Shown: piece after piece, positions 6,425 to 10,862 of the stretch | How the letters are laid out: every line of letters begins with the position of its first letter | Position numbering within the stretch: the first letter of the stretch is position 1 | The notes under the pieces: model-generated | The model's database searches: none | What the model was told of the DNA's origin: nothing | What the model saw: only the letters and a program-made list of their open reading frames with translations | Assembly: GCA_039934475.1 (NCBI GenBank) | Contig: JBDTMC010000263.1 | Span: forward strand, 1-10,862 | Direction of reading: 5' to 3' | Length of the DNA stretch: 10,862 nucleotides | Source of the DNA: JBDTMC01 sp039934475 | GTDB lineage: Bacteria > Acidobacteriota > Terriglobia > Bryobacterales > Bryobacteraceae | Position numbers and translations under genes: made by a program

Positions 6425-9400
6425 ATGAAACAACTCTTTCGACTTTTCATATGTCTGTTATGTGCAATGGGATTTTTGTTCGCACAGGCAGATGCTAACA
6501 AAGGACAGATCGTTGGAACCATCTTTGATTCGAGACAAGCTGCCGTACCCGATGCTACCGTCAAGGTGCGAAACCTGGGGACCGGACTTGTTCGCGAGAG
6601 TAAGACGAGCGGCTCGGGTCAATACCGTGCTGTCCAGTTAGATCCAGGACAGTATGAAATCGTCGCTCAATCGCCAGGCTTTGCTCCAACGACACTGACC
6701 GGTATCACGGTTTCGGTTGGTTCCGCCATCGGCGTAGACATCACGCTTCAAGTTCAGGCCACTTCCACGACGATGGAAGTGACCGAAGCGATTGTGAACG
6801 TGGCACTTCCCGCGCCTTCCACGTTGCTGAACAGCACTGCTATTACGAATCTTCCGATCAATGGCCGGCGCTTCCAGGATTTCGCAACGCTCACTCCTGC
6901 GGTCCAAGTGGACCCTTCCCGCAGCCAGCTTTCGTTTGCCGGGCAGCGCGGCATCAATTCGAACATCATGGTGGATGGAGCTGACTACAACCAGCCGTTC
7001 TTCGGCGGCATCCGTGGAGGGGAGCGCTCCAACAGCATCATTACGGTGCCACAGAGCTCGGTTCAGGAGTTCCAGGCCATCACTACCGGATACTCGGCGG
7101 AGTATGGCCGCTCGACGGGGGGCATTCTCAACGTGATCAGCAAGAGCGGATCGAATGCCTTCCACGGCGAGGCGTTTTATCAGAACCGCAATTCAGAGTT
7201 GAGCAAGCCAGGTCCAATCCCCGTACCCGATGTGACCAACACCGCCAACCTCATCAACGTGAAGCCTGCGGAGAGTCTGCAGCAGTGGGGTGGCGGCATC
7301 GGTGGTCCCATCAAGCGGGACAAACTCTTCTTCTTCGTGGCCTATGAACAGCAACACGCCGTGCAGCCGCGCCGGGTCTTGTTCCCCTCGCTGCTGACCT
7401 ACACGCCCACCGCCGACAACAAGCCGGCCTATGACTACTACAAGAGCTTGGAAGGCCCGTTTGACAAGACCAACAACGCCGGCGCCGGAACCATCAAAGG
7501 CGACTACATTTTCAACAATGGATCTCGCCTCACCCTGCGGTATAACCGGAGCGGATCGGAAGAGGTAAACGCGGTCACGGCGGGCGGAGCGATCGAAGCC
7601 TTCACAACGAATGCGCTTTCCAACGAAGGGCTAGAGCAGGACAAGTTGCACTTTGGCAGCGCCCAGTATACGTCCATCCTCTCGCCGAGCATGGTCAACG
7701 ATCTGAAGTTCTCGGGCAGCTACGAACAGCGACCGCGCCTGGCCAATTCGGCTCTACCGGGTGTTGCCGCCAGCACCATCGGAATCTTCGGTACCCGCAG
7801 TTTTTTGCCTACAGTGCAGGATGACAGCCGCTACCAGATTACTGATTCGATATCCATCAATCGCGGTTCGCATTCCTTCAAGTTCGGCACGGACATCAAC
7901 AAGCTGAGCACGAGCCAGGTTTTTGGCTTCAACCAATTCGGATACTTCACCATTAACAGCAGCAACGTCGGTACGATCCTGGACATCCTGTCGGGTGCGG
8001 GTTCGGTGACGGGTAAGTTCAACTCGTCCCTGGTGACCTATCAGCGCCAGATTGGCAATCTGTCCGTTGCCTACGGTGCCACTCAACTTGCGTTCTTCGG
8101 GCAGGACAGTTGGCGCATCACCCGGAGTTTGACGATGGATGTGGGTTTGCGGTGGGAAGGCCAGTGGAGCCCCAGCGTAACCGCCAACAACGATTCCCTG
8201 GTTAGTTCCGTGAACGGCATCACTTACCCAAACAACGCCAGGACCAACGTCGGCAAGATTCCGAATACTCTGAACCAGTTCATGCCGCGAATCGGATTTG
8301 CCTGGAATCCGTTAAAGGATAGCCGCCTTGTGATTCGTGCCCACAGCGGTATGTTCTATGCTGCTTCGCCGTTGCTGCTGTACAGCGATCCCACCGGCAA
8401 CTATCGCACGCCTCCGAACAACGTCAGTCTCAGCTTAGCCAGTCAGAAGGCCGGCACTGTGTACCAGCAGTTCTTGAGCACTGGCCTGGATCTGAATACC
8501 TTCTCTCTGGATAAGCTGCCGGTGATCTCGGCGGATACCGTGGAAGCTGCCGCCGCCTTTGGCCTGGGCGCCACGCCAAACCCATTCATCGGCGCGAGCA
8601 CCACAACGATTGCCACTAACTTCGTCAATCCGCGTTCGGTGCAGTTTGGCATTGGTGGAGACTACCGGGTGGTGGGCAACTGGGTCACTGGCGTGCAGTT
8701 CAATTACGTCAATACGGTTCACCTGGAGCGCAACCGGGATTACAACCTGCCAATTCCCACCGTCCGCGCCAACGACGCCAGCTTGCTGCCGTTCTTCGGC
8801 GTTTCCGGCAGCGGCGTAGCGCGGCCCATCAGAACTCTTGGTTCGGTCACGGTGCGCGAGAGCTCGGCTCGCTCGATGTACAGGGGCATGACGATCTCTT
8901 CGCAGTATCGCGGCAAGAAGCTTCAGGGCGGCGCTTTTTACACTCTCTCTGAGACCTTCTCCGACGACGATAACGAACGCGATTCGGGCGGCCAGAGCTC
9001 GATGAACGGCTTCAATTACAGTCAGGATTATGCTTACTCCAATATGGACGCGCGCCATCAGTTCACCACCTACGGCGTCTATCGTCTGCCGTTCGGCTTC
9101 GAGGTGTCCGGTGCGGTCCGGCTACGCAGCGGCCTACCCCTGAATGCGCGAACGGGTGCCGATACCAATCAGGACAGTGCCTCTACAGACCGGCCCCTGT
9201 CGGCTCCCGGCGTGGCATTCGCCCGCAACTCGTTCCGCAACCGCGCTGTGGTTTTGGGCAACGATCTTCGCGTTATGAAGAACTTCAAGGTTGGTGAGGT
9301 GCGGCGCTTGCAACTCTCGGCCGAGTTCTTCAATCTGTTTAATTTCGACAACGTGATCTTTGCCGGCACGGCCAATATCTACGGTTTAGGCCTTAACACG

Positions 9401-9529
9401 GCCGGCGCGACCGTACCTGCCGATGCCCGCTGGCTGGTGCTAAAGGGTTCCAATGGGAAGTACAGCACGCAGAATCAGCAGATCGGGTTCCCGTTCCAAG
9501 CGCAGTTCGGCGCGCGGTTCTTCTTCTAA
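6425..9529 (+). CDS. Oar-like TonB-dependent outer-membrane receptor with carboxypeptidase-regulatory domain
   Basis: The protein has 1034 aa. A signal peptide (1 to about 20-22) has a basic start, a hydrophobic core and Ala at the likely cleavage site. A carboxypeptidase-regulatory-like (CarboxypepD_reg) beta-sandwich follows at about 27-110 (GQIVGTIFDSRQAAVPDATV). TMEVTEA (116-122) could serve as a TonB box. A plug-like region spans about 125-250 and contains LPINGRRFQDFATLTP, AGQRGINSNIMVDGADYN and YSAEYGRSTGGILNVISKSG. The remaining ~780 residues look like a large beta-barrel with alternating aromatic strands, ending in GARFFF; a terminal Phe is the usual barrel-assembly signal. Families like this (Myxococcus Oar and many acidobacterial paralogues) sit in the outer membrane and are thought to move large substrates or export proteins. 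The substrate cannot be read from sequence. It appears monocistronic: divergent from DUF2339 and followed by a terminator. Confidence 0.93.
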   Translation: MKQLFRLFICLLCAMGFLFAQADANKGQIVGTIFDSRQAAVPDATVKVRNLGTGLVRESKTSGSGQYRAVQLDPGQYEIVAQSPGFAPTTLTGITVSVGSAIGVDITLQVQATSTTMEVTEAIVNVALPAPSTLLNSTAITNLPINGRRFQDFATLTPAVQVDPSRSQLSFAGQRGINSNIMVDGADYNQPFFGGIRGGERSNSIITVPQSSVQEFQAITTGYSAEYGRSTGGILNVISKSGSNAFHGEAFYQNRNSELSKPGPIPVPDVTNTANLINVKPAESLQQWGGGIGGPIKRDKLFFFVAYEQQHAVQPRRVLFPSLLTYTPTADNKPAYDYYKSLEGPFDKTNNAGAGTIKGDYIFNNGSRLTLRYNRSGSEEVNAVTAGGAIEAFTTNALSNEGLEQDKLHFGSAQYTSILSPSMVNDLKFSGSYEQRPRLANSALPGVAASTIGIFGTRSFLPTVQDDSRYQITDSISINRGSHSFKFGTDINKLSTSQVFGFNQFGYFTINSSNVGTILDILSGAGSVTGKFNSSLVTYQRQIGNLSVAYGATQLAFFGQDSWRITRSLTMDVGLRWEGQWSPSVTANNDSLVSSVNGITYPNNARTNVGKIPNTLNQFMPRIGFAWNPLKDSRLVIRAHSGMFYAASPLLLYSDPTGNYRTPPNNVSLSLASQKAGTVYQQFLSTGLDLNTFSLDKLPVISADTVEAAAAFGLGATPNPFIGASTTTIATNFVNPRSVQFGIGGDYRVVGNWVTGVQFNYVNTVHLERNRDYNLPIPTVRANDASLLPFFGVSGSGVARPIRTLGSVTVRESSARSMYRGMTISSQYRGKKLQGGAFYTLSETFSDDDNERDSGGQSSMNGFNYSQDYAYSNMDARHQFTTYGVYRLPFGFEVSGAVRLRSGLPLNARTGADTNQDSASTDRPLSAPGVAFARNSFRNRAVVLGNDLRVMKNFKVGEVRRLQLSAEFFNLFNFDNVIFAGTANIYGLGLNTAGATVPADARWLVLKGSNGKYSTQNQQIGFPFQAQFGARFFF

Positions 9530-9542
9530 CCGCAAGGCAAGG

Positions 9543-9585
9543 CCGGCTCTTCACCACCGAAGGAGAGCCGGTTTTACATTTCTTT
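9543..9585 (+). terminator. Intrinsic terminator after the Oar-like receptor gene
   Basis: It lies 13 nt after the stop codon. The arms CCGGCTCT (9543-9550) and AGAGCCGG (9564-9571) are perfectly complementary; the inner CTTC/GAAG can pair as an alternative register. TTTT follows at once (9572-9575), then a T-rich stretch to about 9585. This is a standard rho-independent terminator and separates the receptor from the next gene. Confidence 0.9.
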
Positions 9586-9643
9586 GCACTGCGCCAGTAA
9601 CACCTTCGCTCTACCACGCCGTCCTTTGAGTGACGGTTAACTA

Positions 9644-10288
9644 ATGAAGTTTGTTCTGTTTCTGATTCCCGCCCTGTCGCTGGCCGCGGTCACGGGGAGC
9701 ATTCGTTCCACTGGACAGCCGATTCCCGGCGCGTCAGTCACCGTTCGGCAAGGAACCCAAACCCTCACCACTGTCACTGGTGAAGGCGGCGATTTCACCG
9801 TCGAAGGAGCCGCGGCCGGCTCCTGCAAGATCGAGGTCGAGATGTTTGGCTTCGTGACCGAGAAGCGAGATCTCTCGGATTGCGCCGCCGCGGCAACCAT
9901 TGAGCTGAAGCTGAAGCCACCTTCCGCGCCGGCAGTGACGCAGAACCGCGGTCCGAATGGCGGTAACTTCCAGCGCCTGGCGGCTGTCCAGGGTATCCAA
10001 AGCGACATTCAATCGGCACTGAACACAGCCACGCAAACGCCAGTGACTAGCGGCGACGGGTCACAAAATGCGAGCGAGTCATTCCTGGTCTCCGGCAGTT
10101 TGAGCCGCGGTTTGCAGACCCCGCAAGACAACGGCGGCTTTGGACCAATGGCCGGCATGGGAGGCCCAGGCGGTGAATTCGGTCCGCCCGGTATGCAAGG
10201 CGGCGGGTTCGGTGGGGCAGGGGGACCGGGCGGTGGATTCGGTGGTGGCCGTGGCGGCCCCGGTCCCGGTGGCGGCGGCGTGGGCGCC
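9644..10288 (+). CDS. N-terminal part of a second carboxypeptidase-regulatory/TonB-receptor-like protein, cut at the junction
   Basis: About 215 codons are genuine. A signal peptide (1 to about 15, MKFVLFLIPALSLAA) leads into a CarboxypepD_reg sandwich (about 16-90: TGSIRSTGQPIPGASVTVRQG, later MFGFVTEKRDL). A polar linker contains SALNTATQTPVTSGDG and ESFLVSGSLSRGLQ, followed by a Gly-rich run from about residue 164. From recall, acidobacterial TonB-receptor-like proteins continue after such a Gly-rich linker into a barrel of many hundreds of residues. Here the barrel is missing. The frame runs on to a stop at 10375, but its last ~28 residues are antisense to the neighbouring dioxygenase-like gene and look like nonsense. 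I therefore end the real gene at about 10288. The start ATG has only a weak SD. The gene follows the first receptor's terminator, so it probably has its own promoter; none is obvious. Confidence 0.75.
10133..10282 (+). repeat. Gly-rich low-complexity coding tract
   Basis: Degenerate GGN-rich repeats encode GGPGG, GGGFGG and GGRGG-type units (residues about 164-213 of the truncated receptor). The DNA is almost pure G/C with many GGCGG and GGTGG words. It ends where the homology switches to the dioxygenase-like gene. Such tracts are normal linkers in acidobacterial receptors and are also hard to sequence and assemble. Confidence 0.8.
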
Positions 10289-10296
10289 CCGGGGCT
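10278..10296. other. Probable chimeric junction between two unrelated genomes
   Basis: On the left, the + strand encodes a Gly-rich receptor linker. On the right, the - strand encodes a dioxygenase-like protein up to LLQSP. Both proteins lose family likeness at the same place, inside a GC-only stretch containing CCCCGGGG (10287-10294). Each open frame then continues through the other gene's antisense strand, giving Pro-rich nonsense on one side and a 28-residue tail on the other. Simultaneous truncation of two oppositely oriented genes at a low-complexity tract is best explained by misassembly; a real rearrangement is less likely. Confidence 0.7.
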
Positions 10297-10862
10297 TTGC
10301 AGCAGCGTGCCTTTCGGCAGGATGCCGAACTGCGTCTCTTCGGGCAAGCGCGCGAATCCGAGCAGGCGGCTGTAGAACTCGGCCCAGTTGTCGGTGCGAT
10401 CGCGACCGATGTATTGCACGATGCCGAACCAGTGCAGGTCGCACGCCGACGGCGGTGACTGGTCGACTCCGGGAATCGGAACGAAATCGACGCTGTAGAT
10501 CGAGAACTCGCGGTAGCGGTCGACGAAGTAGATGTGGGCCCCACCCGGGCCATGAATGCCGGGAATGTTGAGTTCCATCACCTGGGCATGCATCGGCACG
10601 TCCCAGCCACCCAGTTCGAGTGCGCGCTCGTACGCCACGCGGGCATCACGCACGCGCAGCGCGAGGGCGCGAATGCGCGGCGCATGATCATCGGTTGCCG
10701 AACTGCCGCGCAGCACGCCGGTGTGGGCATTGACCACCACATTCATGCCGCCCTGGCGGTACAGCAGGATCTCCCGTGACCGGTGGCGGGCCACCGGCTT
10801 GAAGCCCATGGTTTCCAGCACCTGCCCCAGCGCCTGCGGCTTGTTGGTCGTGTATTCGACAT
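10291..10862 (-). CDS. 4-hydroxyphenylpyruvate dioxygenase-like VOC protein (partial at both ends)
   Basis: About 190 codons are visible. The 5' end runs off the right edge and the 3' end is lost at the junction near 10290. The frame is open from the edge, so the GTG at 10821 is not the true start. The edge codons read VEYTTNKPQALGQ, the usual HPPD N-terminal strand. Segments typical of HPPD-like proteins are VARHRSREILLYRQG, VVVNAH, ALRVRDARVAYERALELG, MELNIPGIHGPGGAHIYFVDRY, SIYSVDFVPIPGVD and WAEFYSRLLGF. HPPD oxidises 4-hydroxyphenylpyruvate to homogentisate in tyrosine breakdown. By eye the first iron-ligand motif (DHLTHNV in classical enzymes) is replaced by LHWFGIVQYIG, so function may differ. 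The codons are strongly C/G-ending (CTG Leu, CGC Arg), and the wording resembles betaproteobacterial members, unlike the rest of the window. Confidence 0.75.

Noticed and set aside
6332..6433. Longer DUF2339 start at 6433 giving 808 aa
   Set aside because: It would overlap the start of the divergent receptor gene, adds a polar 34-residue leader before the membrane helix, and the ATG at 6331 has a better placed SD.
8435..9058. A 207-codon open frame on the - strand
   Set aside because: It lies inside the receptor gene in antisense, has no supported start site and no family resemblance.
9619..9636. Hairpin CCGTC/GACGG with an 8-nt loop just before the second receptor gene
   Set aside because: Only five pairs, no T-tract and no conserved leader features. 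It is too weak to call a terminator or riboswitch.
10009..10290. Pro-rich C-terminal extension of the dioxygenase-like frame, which could look like a novel fusion domain
   Set aside because: The PPPGPGPP-type sequence is simply the antisense reading of the Gly-rich GGN tract of the + strand receptor gene past the junction, not a real domain.
10289..10375. The last ~28 residues of the second receptor frame, up to its stop
   Set aside because: They are antisense to the dioxygenase-like coding sequence and have no relation to receptor barrels; the stop at 10373-10375 is accidental.
1..10862. CRISPR arrays, tRNA or rRNA genes, insertion sequences, phage or toxin-antitoxin genes
   Set aside because: Reading through both strands I saw no regularly spaced repeats, no cloverleaf-type tRNA sequence, no rRNA stretches, no transposase motifs and no small paired genes. 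All space over 120 bp is accounted for by the genes listed.

Overview
The window looks like a piece of an Acidobacteriota genome, probably close to Solibacter/Bryobacter. This lineage call is an inference from gene families, not from a marker tree. Two points support it: large Oar-like outer-membrane receptors with a carboxypeptidase-regulatory N-terminus, and the tail of an SBBP-type beta-propeller protein, both typical of that phylum. The last ~570 bases do not fit. They carry part of a proteobacterial-looking gene joined head-on to a broken acidobacterial gene, so the window is most likely a metagenomic contig with a chimeric end.

Layout: (1) positions 1-132, + strand, C-terminal end of an SBBP-type protein. 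(2) 148-6331, all on the minus strand and read right to left: a DUF2339 polytopic membrane protein, then aroC, def, fmt and argJ. aroC/def share one base (TGATG), def/fmt are 6 nt apart, and fmt/argJ overlap by 4 nt (GTGA). The last four therefore form a tight, probably translationally coupled operon. DUF2339 lies 45 nt upstream of aroC and may belong to the same transcript. (3) 6332-6424, a 93-bp divergent intergenic region. (4) 6425-9529, + strand, a complete 1034-aa Oar-like TonB-dependent receptor followed by a clear intrinsic terminator. (5) 9644 to ~10288, + strand, the N-terminal part of a second receptor of the same general type, ending inside its Gly-rich linker. (6) ~10291-10862, minus strand, a fragment of a 4-hydroxyphenylpyruvate-dioxygenase-like VOC protein open at the right edge.

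The minus-strand operon is housekeeping. AroC makes chorismate for aromatic amino acids and folate. Fmt formylates initiator Met-tRNA and Def later removes the formyl group from nascent proteins, a common def-fmt pairing. ArgJ recycles the acetyl group in arginine synthesis. The + strand receptors belong to the outer-membrane uptake repertoire.

I found no convincing undescribed system. The strongest anomaly is the junction near 10280-10295. There a + strand receptor and a - strand enzyme are truncated at the same point, each running on as nonsense antisense to the other. I read this as an assembly chimera rather than a biological fusion.
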